Of a stretch of DNA of 64,000 nt, positions 30,930 to 40,116 are shown piece after piece. A program made the translations under genes and the position numbers. The DNA lies in assembly GCF_029871235.1 (NCBI RefSeq), contig NZ_SSOM01000065.1, positions 248,001 through 312,000 of the forward strand, given 5' to 3'. This DNA comes from Pseudomonas sp. BN411 (GTDB lineage: Bacteria; Pseudomonadota; Gammaproteobacteria; Pseudomonadales; Pseudomonadaceae). Positions within the stretch are counted from its first letter, which is position 1. The number at the start of each line of letters is the position of its first letter. The notes beneath the pieces were generated by a model. That model made no database searches, was not told the origin of the DNA, and worked only from the letters and a program-made list of their open reading frames with translations.

Positions 30930-33029
30930 TCAGAGGTCGAGGGTGAGGCTGAGGTTGATGTTGCGGGGCTCGCCCGGGATGACCCAGACGCTGTTGTAGG
31001 AGCGTTCGTAGTACTTGCGGTCGAAGAGGTTGTTGAGGTTCAGGCCGACCGTTACCCGCTCGCTGGCCTTGTAGTGGGCGAGCAGGTCGACGGTGCTGTA
31101 AGCGGGTAGTTCGAACTGGCTGCCGGCCTGCCCGATGCGGTCGCCGACATGGTTGAAGGCTGCACCGACATCCGAGCCGCGAAGGTGCCCGTCCTGGAAT
31201 TCATAGACGGCGAGCAGGCTGCCGCTGTGCTTTGGTATGCCAAGCAGTCGGCTGCCTTCGGGGAGGACGTTGTCCTTGGTGACTTCGGCATCGATGTAGG
31301 CGTAGGCGCCAATGATCCGCAGGGCATCCGTCAACTGGCCGCTGACCTGCAGATCCAGGCCCTGGCTTCGTGCCCGGCCGGCGGCGATGTTCTGCCCCGG
31401 CTCGTTCGGGTCTGCGGTCAGCACGTTTTCCTTGTCGATGTGGAAGAGTGCGACCGTGGTCCCGAGACGGCCTTCCAACAGGTCGAGCTTGAGGCCGGCT
31501 TCCTTGCCCAGTCCTTTCTCCGGTTCAAATACGGTGCCCTGGCTGCCAATGGCGTTGGGTTTGACCGAAGTGGCCGCGTTGGCGAACAGGCCGATCTCCG
31601 GTGTCAGCTGATAGAGCAGGCCGCTGCGCAGGGTAAGGCTGTCCTTGTGCTGGTCATTGCGAACGCTGGTGGTGCGATTCAGTGCGGACTGTTCGAAATG
31701 CTCGAAGCGCGCGCCGATCAGCCCCTTCCAGTCACCACCGAAGTCGATCTGGTCCTGCAGGTTCAGCGCGTGGCTCTCCACCTGCTCGAAGAAGTCGTTG
31801 GGATTGACCAGTGCCGGCTTCGGCTTGCCGTACACCGGGTTGTAGATGTCCTGTCCGTAGTCCAGGGAAGCAAGGCTCTGCGGATATTTCTGGCTATTGC
31901 GGTAGTTCTCGTACTCCAGTCCGGCGAGGGTTTGGTGCAGCCAGCTGCCGGTCTCGAACAGGCCATGCAGTTCCAGTTGGGTAATGCTGTCGTTCCATTC
32001 GAAGTCGCGCTGCCGATAGAAGCGGCTGACCTGGTTGCCGATCAGTCGTGACGCTTCCGTGGCGTCGCCTTGCAGGTGTCCCTGGGCGTAGTGATTGGCC
32101 AGTCGGATCTTCCACGTCTCGTCGAGGTGGTGTTCGAGGCTGGCCTGGAACATCTGATTGCGGTTGCGGATATCACCGTCATTGGGTTCGCCAAGGAAGG
32201 TGGAGCGCTTGACCGCGCCCATTTCGCCGTTGACCGCGGGAATGCCGCGATCGAACACCGAGTCGTGCTGGACGAATTCGGTTTCCAGCAGCAGGCGGGT
32301 ATCGGAGCTCAGTTGCCAGCTCAGAGCTGGGCTGACGACCAGGCGCTGGTTGCCGACATGGTCGCGGAAACTGCCGTTGTCCTCCGTCGCCAGGTTGACG
32401 CGCGAAAGCAGTCTGTCCTCCTCGTCGAGCGGAGCGTTGACGTCCAGGCTGGCGCGATAGCGATCCCAGCTTCCCGCGCTGGCCTTGAAGCGGGAGAAGG
32501 TTTCGGCCTGGGGTTTCTTGGTGACGATATTCACCGTGCCACCCGGATCGCCTCGGCCGTAAAGGCTGGCGGCGGGCCCCTTGAGCACTTCGATGCGCTC
32601 GATGCCGGACGCGTCCGGCGAGCTGTAGCTGCCGCGATTGATGGCAAAGCCATTCTTGTACAGCTCGCCGGTGGTGAAGCCGCGAATGCTGTAGGAGAGG
32701 AAGGTCAGCCCGCCAAAGTTGTTCTGCCGCGATACACCGCCGGCGAAATCCAGTGCGCGGTCGAGGCGGGTGGTATCCAGATCATCCAGCACTTGCGCCG
32801 GAATCACGCTGATGGCCTGGGGAATGTCGCGAATATCGGTATCGGTGCGGGTGGCGCTGGCCGAGCGGGTGGCGCGATAACCCTGCGCCGGGCCTTCGAC
32901 GCTTTCCTGGCGGCGGCTGTCGATCTGGATGTCATCCAACAACAGGGGGAGGGCGGTTTCGGCGGCGGTGGCTTCACCCAGGAGGCTCAACAGCAGTCCG
33001 GTGGCAGGTGCAAGGTGACGGTGAGGCAT
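30930..33029 (-). CDS. TonB-dependent outer-membrane receptor, siderophore/metallophore type
   Basis: 699-aa receptor. Signal peptide ends near GEATAA. The plug domain (about 45-165) shows the siderophore-receptor pattern DIRDIPQAISVIPAQVLDD and IERIEVLKGPAASLYGRGDP; the barrel ends NINLSLTLDL with terminal Leu, and NLFDRKYYE is the usual penultimate motif. There is no N-terminal signalling extension, so no FecR-type surface signalling. ATG 33029 is preferred to a TTG at 33044, which would lie within the operator. The ligand is unknown; a candidate Zur box 16 bases upstream suggests a zinc-related metallophore rather than a ferric siderophore. Confidence 0.9.
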   Translation of the reverse strand: MPHRHLAPATGLLLSLLGEATAAETALPLLLDDIQIDSRRQESVEGPAQGYRATRSASATRTDTDIRDIPQAISVIPAQVLDDLDTTRLDRALDFAGGVSRQNNFGGLTFLSYSIRGFTTGELYKNGFAINRGSYSSPDASGIERIEVLKGPAASLYGRGDPGGTVNIVTKKPQAETFSRFKASAGSWDRYRASLDVNAPLDEEDRLLSRVNLATEDNGSFRDHVGNQRLVVSPALSWQLSSDTRLLLETEFVQHDSVFDRGIPAVNGEMGAVKRSTFLGEPNDGDIRNRNQMFQASLEHHLDETWKIRLANHYAQGHLQGDATEASRLIGNQVSRFYRQRDFEWNDSITQLELHGLFETGSWLHQTLAGLEYENYRNSQKYPQSLASLDYGQDIYNPVYGKPKPALVNPNDFFEQVESHALNLQDQIDFGGDWKGLIGARFEHFEQSALNRTTSVRNDQHKDSLTLRSGLLYQLTPEIGLFANAATSVKPNAIGSQGTVFEPEKGLGKEAGLKLDLLEGRLGTTVALFHIDKENVLTADPNEPGQNIAAGRARSQGLDLQVSGQLTDALRIIGAYAYIDAEVTKDNVLPEGSRLLGIPKHSGSLLAVYEFQDGHLRGSDVGAAFNHVGDRIGQAGSQFELPAYSTVDLLAHYKASERVTVGLNLNNLFDRKYYERSYNSVWVIPGEPRNINLSLTLDL

Positions 33030-33044
33030 CGAATGATCTTGCAA

Positions 33045-33065
33045 ATATGTAATAACATAACATTT
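33045..33065 (-). promoter_or_regulatory. Candidate Zur operator of the TonB receptor operon
   Basis: Twenty-one bases matching my recollection of the gammaproteobacterial Zur palindrome (AAATGTTAT / ATAACATTT halves) at 17 positions; the half-site facing away from the gene matches completely. It ends 16 bases before the receptor ATG, where a bound repressor would block transcription or clearance. The match to the Fur consensus is poor. Confidence 0.6.
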
Positions 33066-33122
33066 TGCGAGGTGAGAATGGTTCCTGTCCAGTGTCGGAG
33101 TGATCTTGCGTCAGAATGCAGA

Positions 33123-33151
33123 AACGAAAACGGCGCCCGAAGGCGCCGTTT
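33123..33151 (-). terminator. Terminator after algW
   Basis: Perfect AAACGGCGCC / GGCGCCGTTT stem with a TTCG loop on the minus strand, then T-rich sequence, 9 bases past the algW stop. Confidence 0.8.
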
Positions 33152-33159
33152 CTTGCTGA

Positions 33160-34311
33160 TCAGCTCCCGCCGTTGCTGCTCGGCGGAGGGCGAACGCCAA
33201 CTTCGGCGGTCAGCTCCAGTTCCTGGCCGTTGCGCATCACCTGGATGCTGACCTTCTCGCCCGGGCGAGTCCGGGCTACCTGGTTCATGGAGCGGCGACC
33301 GTCACCTGCCGGTTCGCCATCGATGCTGAGGATGATGTCGCCGGGTTGCAGGGTGGCACGCTGGGCCGGACTGTCTCGGTAGATGCCGGCGACCACGATT
33401 CCCGGGCGACCTTCCAGGCCGAAGGACTCCGCCAGTTCCGGGGTCAAGGGCTGTACTTCGATGCCCAGCCAGCCGCGAATCACCGAGCCGTGCTCGACGA
33501 TGGCCTTCATCACTTCCAAGGCCAGCTTGACCGGGATGGCAAAGCCGATGCCCTGGGAGCCGCCGGACTTGGAGAAGATCGCGGTGTTGATGCCGATCAG
33601 GTTGCCACTGGCGTCGACCAGGGCGCCGCCGGAATTGCCGGGGTTGATCGCGGCGTCAGTCTGGATGAAGTCTTCGTAGGTGTTCAGGCCCAACTGGTTG
33701 CGGCCGGTGGCGCTGATGATCCCCATGGTCACGGTCTGGCCGACACCGAAGGGGTTGCCGATGGCGAGCGCGACATCGCCGATGCGGATGTTGTCCGAGC
33801 GGCCGAGGGTGATGGGCGGCAGGTCCTTGAGGTCGATCTTCAGCACCGCCAGGTCGGTCTCCGGGTCGCTGCCCACCAAACGTGCCAGGGTTTCGCGGCC
33901 GTCTTTCAGGGCGACCACGATCTGGTCGGCGCCGGCGGTCACGTGGTTGTTGGTCAGCAGGTAGCCTTCCGGACTCATGATCACCGCCGAACCCAGGCTG
34001 GACTCCATGCGCCGCTGACGGGGCAGGTTGTCGCCGAAGAAGCGGCGGAACTGCGGGTCCTCGAATAGCGGGTGAGCCGGCTTGGTCACCATCTTGGTGG
34101 TGTAAAGGTTGGCGACGGCCGGCGATGCACTGGTCACGGCGTCGGCATAGGAGTCCGGGCCCTGGCGTGTGAAGTTGAACTTGGGGGCTTCCTGCAGATG
34201 CACTTCCTGACGGGGCATGCCGACCCATTCCGGGTATTGCTGGATGATCAGCAGTGCCACGAGCACGCCGACAATCAGGGGCCAGCTGAGAAATCGCAGG
34301 GCCTTGAGCAT
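33160..34311 (-). CDS. algW: Periplasmic serine protease AlgW (DegS-type)
   Basis: Membrane-anchored HtrA-family protease that senses misfolded porins or lipids and makes the first cut in MucA, releasing the sigma factor AlgU; functional counterpart of DegS. 383 aa: one N-terminal membrane helix (about residues 9-26), a trypsin-like domain with catalytic His in TNNHVTAG, Asp in ETDLAVLK and Ser in NPGNSGGALV, and a single C-terminal PDZ domain (about 270-370). One PDZ plus membrane anchor separates it from MucD/DegP. Confidence 0.95.
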   Translation of the reverse strand: MLKALRFLSWPLIVGVLVALLIIQQYPEWVGMPRQEVHLQEAPKFNFTRQGPDSYADAVTSASPAVANLYTTKMVTKPAHPLFEDPQFRRFFGDNLPRQRRMESSLGSAVIMSPEGYLLTNNHVTAGADQIVVALKDGRETLARLVGSDPETDLAVLKIDLKDLPPITLGRSDNIRIGDVALAIGNPFGVGQTVTMGIISATGRNQLGLNTYEDFIQTDAAINPGNSGGALVDASGNLIGINTAIFSKSGGSQGIGFAIPVKLALEVMKAIVEHGSVIRGWLGIEVQPLTPELAESFGLEGRPGIVVAGIYRDSPAQRATLQPGDIILSIDGEPAGDGRRSMNQVARTRPGEKVSIQVMRNGQELELTAEVGVRPPPSSNGGS

Positions 34312-34365
34312 CGAGGGAGAATCCTGAGGGTTGCGGGGGGCAGGGGTGCCCCTTAAGGTGGCGCC

Positions 34366-34371
34366 ATTATA
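34366..34371 (-). promoter_or_regulatory. Possible -10 element of algW
   Basis: TATAAT on the minus strand, 55 bases before the algW ATG, in the algW/NIF3 divergent gap. No convincing -35 partner seen. Confidence 0.3.
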
Positions 34372-34422
34372 CGAGGGCGCCCGTTAAAAACGAGTCGTCC
34401 GCAACAGCTTGTGAGGAATGCC

Positions 34423-35181
34423 ATGGCCATTGCCCTGAACACTCTGGTGGAAGAAGCGGACCGCTATCTGAACGCTTCGCGCATCCAGGATTACTGCCCC
34501 AACGGCCTGCAGGTCGAAGGGCGTCCGCAGGTCAGCCGTATCGTTACTGGCGTCACCGCCAGCCAGGCGCTGCTGGACGCTGCGGTCGAGGCCGAGGCAG
34601 ATGTGGTGCTGGTGCACCACGGATACTTCTGGAAGGGCGAGAACCCCTGTGTCGTGGGCATGAAGCAGCGTCGGCTGAAGACCCTTCTCGCCAATGACGT
34701 CAGCCTGCTTGCCTACCATTTGCCGCTGGACCTGCATCCGGACGTGGGAAACAACGTCCAGTTGGCGCGGCAACTCGACATCATCGTCGAAGGCCCGCTG
34801 GAGCCGGATAACCCCCGGACCGTCGGGCTGATCGGTTCCCTGGCCGAACCCATGACCGCCACCGACTTCGCCCGTCGCGTACGCGAGGTGCTCGGGCGCG
34901 AGCCCCTGCTGGTGGAGGGCGACCGCATGATCAGTCGCATCGGCTGGTGCACCGGCGGTGGCCAGGGCTATATCGATCAGGCGATTGCTGCGGGTGTCGA
35001 TGCCTATCTCACTGGCGAAGTCTCCGAACAGACCGTGCACAGTGCGCGGGAGAATGGTGTCAGCTTCATCGCCGCCGGCCACCACGCCACCGAGCGCTAT
35101 GGCGTGCAGGCGCTAGGCGACTACCTGGCCAAGCGCTTCGCCATCGAGCACTTGTTCATCGACTGCGCCAATCCTGCCTGA
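34423..35181 (+). CDS. NIF3-like dinuclear metal-centre protein (YbgI family)
   Basis: 252-aa member of the NIF3/YbgI family (GTP cyclohydrolase I type 2 in old annotations); members form toroidal hexamers with two metals per site, but the reaction is unsettled. Metal-ligand motifs visible: VLVHHGYFW and the C-terminal GHHATERYG, plus LPLDLHPDVGNN. ATG 34423 follows GAGG; an earlier start at 34411 is possible. Divergent from algW; ends at a shared bidirectional terminator. Confidence 0.93.
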   Translation: MAIALNTLVEEADRYLNASRIQDYCPNGLQVEGRPQVSRIVTGVTASQALLDAAVEAEADVVLVHHGYFWKGENPCVVGMKQRRLKTLLANDVSLLAYHLPLDLHPDVGNNVQLARQLDIIVEGPLEPDNPRTVGLIGSLAEPMTATDFARRVREVLGREPLLVEGDRMISRIGWCTGGGQGYIDQAIAAGVDAYLTGEVSEQTVHSARENGVSFIAAGHHATERYGVQALGDYLAKRFAIEHLFIDCANPA

Positions 35182-35197
35182 GTTCGTAGGGCAAGGA

Positions 35198-35230
35198 AAA
35201 AACGGCCGGCTCAGTGAGCCGGCCGTTTTT
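35198..35230. terminator. Bidirectional terminator between the NIF3-family gene and mltB
   Basis: Perfect 15-bp stem AAAAACGGCCGGCTC / GAGCCGGCCGTTTTT with AGT loop. It touches the first base of the stop codon of the minus-strand mltB-type gene. Confidence 0.88.
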
Positions 35231-36327
35231 CATCGGGAACGGTGACGTTGGCTCTGTACCGCCCTGCCCAGTTCCCACACCGCCATGGCGTAGTGTGTGC
35301 TGTGGTTATAGCGGGTGATCACGTAGAAGTTCGGTAGGCCGTACCAGTACTGGTAGGTGTTGCCCATGTCCAGGCGCAGCAGGCTGGCACTTTGGTGATT
35401 GCCCAGCGAGCTCTGCGGCCGGAGCCCGGCTGCAGTCAGCACACTGATCGGATACTGGGTCTCGAAACCGTTTTCCAGCGAGCGCGCCTGGCCGGTGGCG
35501 CGTACGGCTACGGTGTCCCCGGTGATCCAGCCATGCTGCTTGAAGTAGTTGGCCACGCTGCCGATAGCATCGCGGGGGTTCCACAGGTCTCGTTGTCCGT
35601 CGCCATCGAAGTCCACGGCATATTGGGTGAAGGACGACGGCATGAACTGTCCGTAGCCCATCGCGCCGGCATAGGAGCCGCGCAGCGACAGCGGGTCCTC
35701 ACCTTCCTTGCGCGCTTGCAGAAGAAACTGCTCCAGTTCACCGCTGAAGAACTCGGCGCGGCGAGGGTAAGAGAAGGCAAGGGTAGCCAGCGCGTCGATG
35801 ATCCGTGTATTGCCCATCACACGTCCCCAGCGGGTCTCCACTCCGATGATGCCGACAATGATTTCCGGCGGTACGCCGTACGTGTGGAAGGCGCGCTGCA
35901 GATCAGCTTCGTACTGGTCCCAGAACAACACGCCATTACGCACGTTGCCCGGCGTGATGAATTTCTTCCGGTAGCGCAGCCAGGCGCCGTTGGGGCCGCT
36001 GGGCGCTGTGTAGGTCGGCGCCTGGCGGTCCATCAGGCGGATCACCCAATCAAGTTCTCGGGTTTGGGCGAGAAGGTCCTGCAGGTGCTGGCGATTGAAG
36101 TCGTGCTGGCTGACCATGCGATCGATGAACCGCTGGGCGCTGACGTTGCCCGCGAAGTCGCCGCGCAGCGGCGTGATCGGTTGCACCGAACCGAATGTCG
36201 GATGGGCGCTGGGGGTGATGAGCGTCGGTTGCTTTGGCTTCTGGACCGGTTGCGGGACGGGAGTTGGTTTGCTGCTGCAGGCGGAGATCAGGACGAGCAA
36301 AGGCAGGGCGAAGGCAACGCGGCGCAT
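35230..36327 (-). CDS. mltB: Lytic murein transglycosylase, MltB family lipoprotein
   Basis: Cleaves peptidoglycan glycan strands to 1,6-anhydro products at the periplasmic face of the outer membrane. 365 aa from MRRVAFALPLLVLISACSSKP, with lipobox LISAC. The catalytic Glu is in IVGIIGVETRWGR, and YAGAMGYGQFMPSSF is the family's second motif. An upstream in-frame start at 36435 would bury the lipoprotein signal, so 36327 is chosen. The 296-base gap to cysD holds a 14-bp perfect palindrome and the cysD promoter. Confidence 0.94.
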   Translation of the reverse strand: MRRVAFALPLLVLISACSSKPTPVPQPVQKPKQPTLITPSAHPTFGSVQPITPLRGDFAGNVSAQRFIDRMVSQHDFNRQHLQDLLAQTRELDWVIRLMDRQAPTYTAPSGPNGAWLRYRKKFITPGNVRNGVLFWDQYEADLQRAFHTYGVPPEIIVGIIGVETRWGRVMGNTRIIDALATLAFSYPRRAEFFSGELEQFLLQARKEGEDPLSLRGSYAGAMGYGQFMPSSFTQYAVDFDGDGQRDLWNPRDAIGSVANYFKQHGWITGDTVAVRATGQARSLENGFETQYPISVLTAAGLRPQSSLGNHQSASLLRLDMGNTYQYWYGLPNFYVITRYNHSTHYAMAVWELGRAVQSQRHRSR

Positions 36328-36499
36328 GGGAAGTCTTTCGGGACAGGAAAATGTGCTGGCTATGCTAGCGCAGCGCTGCGCAGGAACAAGTCGCGAGTCA
36401 GCTTTGCCGGCATTGGGTACTCCTGGCCGAGTCACCGTCCGAGGCTGCGAAGTAGCTCGGGTAGAAGGGCCTTGGCAGCTTCGCTTCCACTGAATTCGT

Positions 36500-36567
36500 A
36501 CGGCTATATAAGTATATTTTTTCGGTATAACCAGTCCCCCAGTTAGAGCCTTGCGCTGTGATAGAGT
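36500..36567 (+). promoter_or_regulatory. Probable cysD promoter region, CysB-type
   Basis: A conspicuous AT-rich stretch (about 36500-36530) precedes TAGAGT at 36562-36567, a -10-like element without a good -35. That layout fits CysB-activated promoters, which bind AT-rich DNA upstream. Inference from layout and from the identity of cysD. Confidence 0.4.
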
Positions 36568-36623
36568 GCCCGCTCGTCCACGGCCCGCCGGCCGTCGTAT
36601 CAGAAAGACCTTCGTGAGTAGCC

Positions 36624-37541
36624 ATGCTCGATAAACTGACGCACCTGAAACAGCTGGAGGCGGAGAGCATCCACATCATTCGTGAAGTGGCCGCCGAATT
36701 CGACAACCCGGTGATGCTCTATTCCATCGGTAAAGACTCCGCCGTCATGCTGCACCTGGCGCGCAAGGCGTTCTTCCCCGGCAAGCTGCCCTTCCCGGTC
36801 ATGCACGTCGACACCCGGTGGAAGTTCCAGGAGATGTACCAGTTCCGCGACAAGATGGTCGCCGAGATGGGCCTGGACCTGATCACTCACGTGAACCCGG
36901 AAGGCGTCGCCCAGGGCATCAACCCCTTCACCCACGGCAGTGCGAAGCACACTGACGTGATGAAGACCGAGGGTCTGAAGCAGGCGCTCGACAAGTACGG
37001 CTTCGATGCAGCCTTCGGCGGGGCCCGTCGCGACGAGGAGAAGTCCCGTGCGAAGGAGCGCGTGTACTCCTTCCGCGACAGCAAGCACCGCTGGGACCCG
37101 AAGAATCAGCGCCCGGAGCTGTGGAACGTCTACAACGGCAAGGTGAAGAAGGGCGAGTCGATCCGCGTCTTCCCGCTGTCCAACTGGACCGAGCTGGACA
37201 TCTGGCAATACATCTATCTGGAACAGATCCCGATCGTCCCGCTGTACTTCGCTGCCGAGCGTGAAGTCATCGAGAAGAACGGCACGCTGATCATGATCGA
37301 CGACGAGCGCATTCTCGAGCACCTCTCCGACGAAGAGAAAGCACGCATCGAGAAGCGCATGGTGCGCTTCCGCACCCTGGGCTGCTACCCGCTGACCGGC
37401 GCGGTGGAGTCCACGGCGACCACGTTGCCGGAAATCATCCAGGAAATGCTCCTGACCCGTACTTCCGAACGCCAGGGCCGGGTCATCGACCACGACGCCG
37501 CCGGCTCGATGGAAGAGAAGAAACGTCAGGGCTATTTCTAA
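36624..37541 (+). CDS. cysD: Sulfate adenylyltransferase subunit 2
   Basis: ATP-sulfurylase catalytic subunit that makes adenosine 5'-phosphosulfate, driven by GTP hydrolysis on its partner CysN. 305 aa. PP-loop motif [17 protein letters not shown], with [17 protein letters not shown] and [18 protein letters not shown] following, as in PAPS reductase-like fold enzymes. Twelve bases upstream of cysNC, same operon. Confidence 0.98.
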   Translation: MLDKLTHLKQLEAESIHIIREVAAEFDNPVMLYSIGKDSAVMLHLARKAFFPGKLPFPVMHVDTRWKFQEMYQFRDKMVAEMGLDLITHVNPEGVAQGINPFTHGSAKHTDVMKTEGLKQALDKYGFDAAFGGARRDEEKSRAKERVYSFRDSKHRWDPKNQRPELWNVYNGKVKKGESIRVFPLSNWTELDIWQYIYLEQIPIVPLYFAAEREVIEKNGTLIMIDDERILEHLSDEEKARIEKRMVRFRTLGCYPLTGAVESTATTLPEIIQEMLLTRTSERQGRVIDHDAAGSMEEKKRQGYF

Positions 37542-37553
37542 GGATTCCGCACC

Positions 37554-39455
37554 ATGAGCCATCAATCCGATCTGATCAGCGAGGACATCCTCGCGTACCT
37601 GGCCCAGCACGAACGCAAGGAACTGCTGCGCTTCCTCACCTGCGGCAACGTCGACGACGGCAAGAGCACCCTGATCGGGCGCCTGCTGCACGACTCCAAG
37701 ATGATCTACGAAGACCATCTGGAAGCCATCACCCGCGATTCGAAGAAAGTCGGCACCACCGGTGACGACGTCGACCTGGCGCTGCTGGTGGACGGCCTGC
37801 AGGCCGAGCGCGAGCAGGGCATCACCATCGACGTGGCGTACCGCTACTTCAGCACCGCCAAGCGTAAGTTCATCATTGCCGACACCCCCGGCCATGAGCA
37901 GTACACCCGCAACATGGCCACCGGCGCGTCCACCTGCGACCTGGCCATCATCCTGGTCGACGCCCGCTACGGCGTGCAGACCCAGACCCGCCGTCACAGC
38001 TACATCGCGTCCTTGCTGGGTATCAAGCACATCGTCGTCGCCATCAACAAGATGGACCTGAAAGACTTCGACCAGGGTGTGTTCGAGAGCATCAAGGCCG
38101 ACTACCTGCAGTTTGCCGAACGCATCAAGCTCAACCCCACGTCGATCCACTTCGTGCCGATGTCGGCGCTGAAGGGCGACAACGTGGTGAACAAGAGCGA
38201 GCGCTCGCCCTGGTACACCGGCCAGTCGCTGATGGAAATCCTCGAAACCGTGGAAATCGCCGGTGACCGCAACGTCTCCGACATGCGCTTCCCGGTGCAG
38301 TATGTGAACCGTCCGAACCTCAACTTCCGCGGTTTCGCCGGCACTCTGGCCAGCGGCATCGTGCGCAAGGGTGATGAGGTGGTGGCTCTGCCGTCGGGCA
38401 AGGGCAGCCGCGTCAAGTCCATCGTCACCTATGAAGGCGAACTGGAACAGGCCGGTCCGGGCCAGGCCGTCACCCTGACCCTGGAAGACGAAATCGACGT
38501 CTCCCGCGGGGACATGCTGGTGCATGCCGACAACCGTCCGCAGATCACCGAAGGCTTCGAAGCGATGCTGGTGTGGATGTCCGAAGAGCCGATGCTCCCG
38601 GGCAAGAAGTACGACATCAAGCGCGCAACCAGCTACGTGCCGGGCTCGATTCCGAGCATCACCCACAAGGTGGATGTGAACACCCTTGAGGAAACCGCTG
38701 GCAGCAGCCTTCAACTGAACGAGATCGCCAAGGTCAAGGTCAGCCTGGATGCGCCCATCGCCCTCGATGGCTACGAGCAGAACCGCACCACTGGCGCCTT
38801 CATCGTCATCGATCGCCTGACCAACGGCACCGTCGGCGCCGGCATGATCATCGCTGACCCGCAGGCGGGTCGTAATGTCGATGGTCACCACGGCAAGCAG
38901 GCTCACGTATCCCGCGAAGAGCGCGCCGCGCGCTTCGGCCAACAGCCGGCCACCGTGCTGTTCAGCGGCCTGTCCGGCGCCGGCAAGAGCACCCTGGCTT
39001 ATGCCGTGGAGCGCAAGCTGTTCGACATGGGCCGTGCTGTTTACGTGCTGGATGGCCAGAATCTGCGCCATGACCTGAACAAGGGTCTGCCGCAGGATCG
39101 CGCCGGACGTACCGAGAACTGGCGTCGTGCCGCTCACGTTGCGCGTCAGTTCAACGAGGCCGGCCTGGTCACCCTGGCTGCCTTCGTTGCGCCGGATGCC
39201 GAAGGTCGCGAACAGGCCAAGGCCCTCATCGGTGCCGATCGCCTGATCACCGTCTATGTCCAGGCGTCGCCGCTGGCTTGCCGCGAGCGCGATCCGCAGG
39301 GACTTTACGCAGCTGGCCAGGACAACATCCCGGGCGAGTCCTTCCCCTACGATGTGCCGCTGAATGCCGATCTGGTGATCGACACCCAGGCCACCAACGT
39401 GGAAGAGAGTGCGAAGCTGGTGATCGATCTGCTCCGCGAGCGCGGCGCGATCTAA
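37554..39455 (+). CDS. cysNC: Bifunctional sulfate adenylyltransferase subunit 1 / APS kinase
   Basis: 633-aa fusion. The N-terminal part (about 1-430) is the GTPase subunit CysN: P-loop [30 protein letters not shown]. The C-terminal part (about 455-633) is APS kinase CysC: P-loop GLSGAGKST, then [15 protein letters not shown] and the lid motif. It produces APS and then PAPS for assimilation or sulfonation. The fusion is usual in Pseudomonas. Ends in a 16-bp perfect terminator stem. Confidence 0.97.
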   Translation: MSHQSDLISEDILAYLAQHERKELLRFLTCGNVDDGKSTLIGRLLHDSKMIYEDHLEAITRDSKKVGTTGDDVDLALLVDGLQAEREQGITIDVAYRYFSTAKRKFIIADTPGHEQYTRNMATGASTCDLAIILVDARYGVQTQTRRHSYIASLLGIKHIVVAINKMDLKDFDQGVFESIKADYLQFAERIKLNPTSIHFVPMSALKGDNVVNKSERSPWYTGQSLMEILETVEIAGDRNVSDMRFPVQYVNRPNLNFRGFAGTLASGIVRKGDEVVALPSGKGSRVKSIVTYEGELEQAGPGQAVTLTLEDEIDVSRGDMLVHADNRPQITEGFEAMLVWMSEEPMLPGKKYDIKRATSYVPGSIPSITHKVDVNTLEETAGSSLQLNEIAKVKVSLDAPIALDGYEQNRTTGAFIVIDRLTNGTVGAGMIIADPQAGRNVDGHHGKQAHVSREERAARFGQQPATVLFSGLSGAGKSTLAYAVERKLFDMGRAVYVLDGQNLRHDLNKGLPQDRAGRTENWRRAAHVARQFNEAGLVTLAAFVAPDAEGREQAKALIGADRLITVYVQASPLACRERDPQGLYAAGQDNIPGESFPYDVPLNADLVIDTQATNVEESAKLVIDLLRERGAI

Positions 39456-39464
39456 GCGACAGCC

Positions 39465-39508
39465 CAACAAAAAGCCCCGCGATTGCGGGGCTTTTTGTTG
39501 GCTTCCGG
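39465..39508. terminator. Terminator between cysNC and zapG
   Basis: Perfect 16-bp stem at 39465-39480 / 39485-39500 with a GATT loop; core GCCCCGC / GCGGGGC followed by TTTTTG. Symmetric A/T tracts let it serve both convergent genes. Confidence 0.88.
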
Positions 39509-39546
39509 TTTGGCTGGCCGGGTTGTCCGGCCGAGCCTTGGCGGAA

Positions 39547-39987
39547 TCAGTACTTGCCTTTCAGGCCGAAGGTTTCGTCCAGGGTGCCGGGTGCGTCCGG
39601 AGCTTTGGGCGCGTAGTCCTTGGGCGCTTCGTTGCTCTTCGGCGGGGTCAGACGCTCGCGCGGACTGGCGGCCTCGTCGGCGTGCAGGGCGGCCAGCAGG
39701 CGCTGGCGGGTAAGCTCGTCCAGGGCCAGGCGGCTGGCGCCTTCGGACAGATGTTCCTGCACTTCCTGATAGCTCTGGGTGAGCTTTTTCACCAGGTTGG
39801 CGGTGGTGTTGAAGTGAGTGACCACCTCGCTCTGGTAGGTATCGAAGCGTTCCTGCAGATCATCCAGCTGACGCTGTGTCCGGCCCGGAGCCGCATTGGG
39901 CACCAGGCGGGCGATCAGGAAACCGATGCCGATACCGGCGAGCAGGGCGAAGGCTGGTAACAACCAGACGGTGAGCGACTGTTCCAC
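39547..39987 (-). CDS. zapG: ZapG/YhcB-family inner-membrane protein (DUF1043)
   Basis: 146-aa protein with one N-terminal membrane helix (WLLPAFALLAGIGIGFLIARL, about residues 8-28) followed by a cytoplasmic coiled coil (about 36-90; QLDDLQERFDTYQSEVVTHF) and a disordered Pro-rich tail. Matches DUF1043, whose E. coli member YhcB/ZapG affects division and envelope synthesis. Divergent from the hydrolase gene at 40117. Confidence 0.88.
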   Translation of the reverse strand: MEQSLTVWLLPAFALLAGIGIGFLIARLVPNAAPGRTQRQLDDLQERFDTYQSEVVTHFNTTANLVKKLTQSYQEVQEHLSEGASRLALDELTRQRLLAALHADEAASPRERLTPPKSNEAPKDYAPKAPDAPGTLDETFGLKGKY

Positions 39988-40116
39988 GAGTCCTTCCTCT
40001 ATAAACGGCTTTGCTTTACGTTAACGGCTCGAATCCGCGCTGTATACCGCGACGCAAGCCCTGTTGTGCTAATCCAAGACGAGTCGACCCGCCACGGGGT
40101 CACGGAGTTTCCCCAG

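Noticed and set aside
33041-33068. Fur box upstream of the TonB receptor
   Set aside because: The palindrome does not fit GATAATGATAATCATTATC well, whereas the Zur pattern fits at 17 of 21 positions.
36600-39470. A 956-codon open frame on the minus strand opposite cysD-cysNC, and similar long antisense frames opposite rng (5031-6674), yhdP (6449-8821) and murA (25517-26971)
   Set aside because: Third-position G/C bias in GC-rich genes leaves the opposite strand open; the translations are low-complexity and match no family, while the sense genes are certain.
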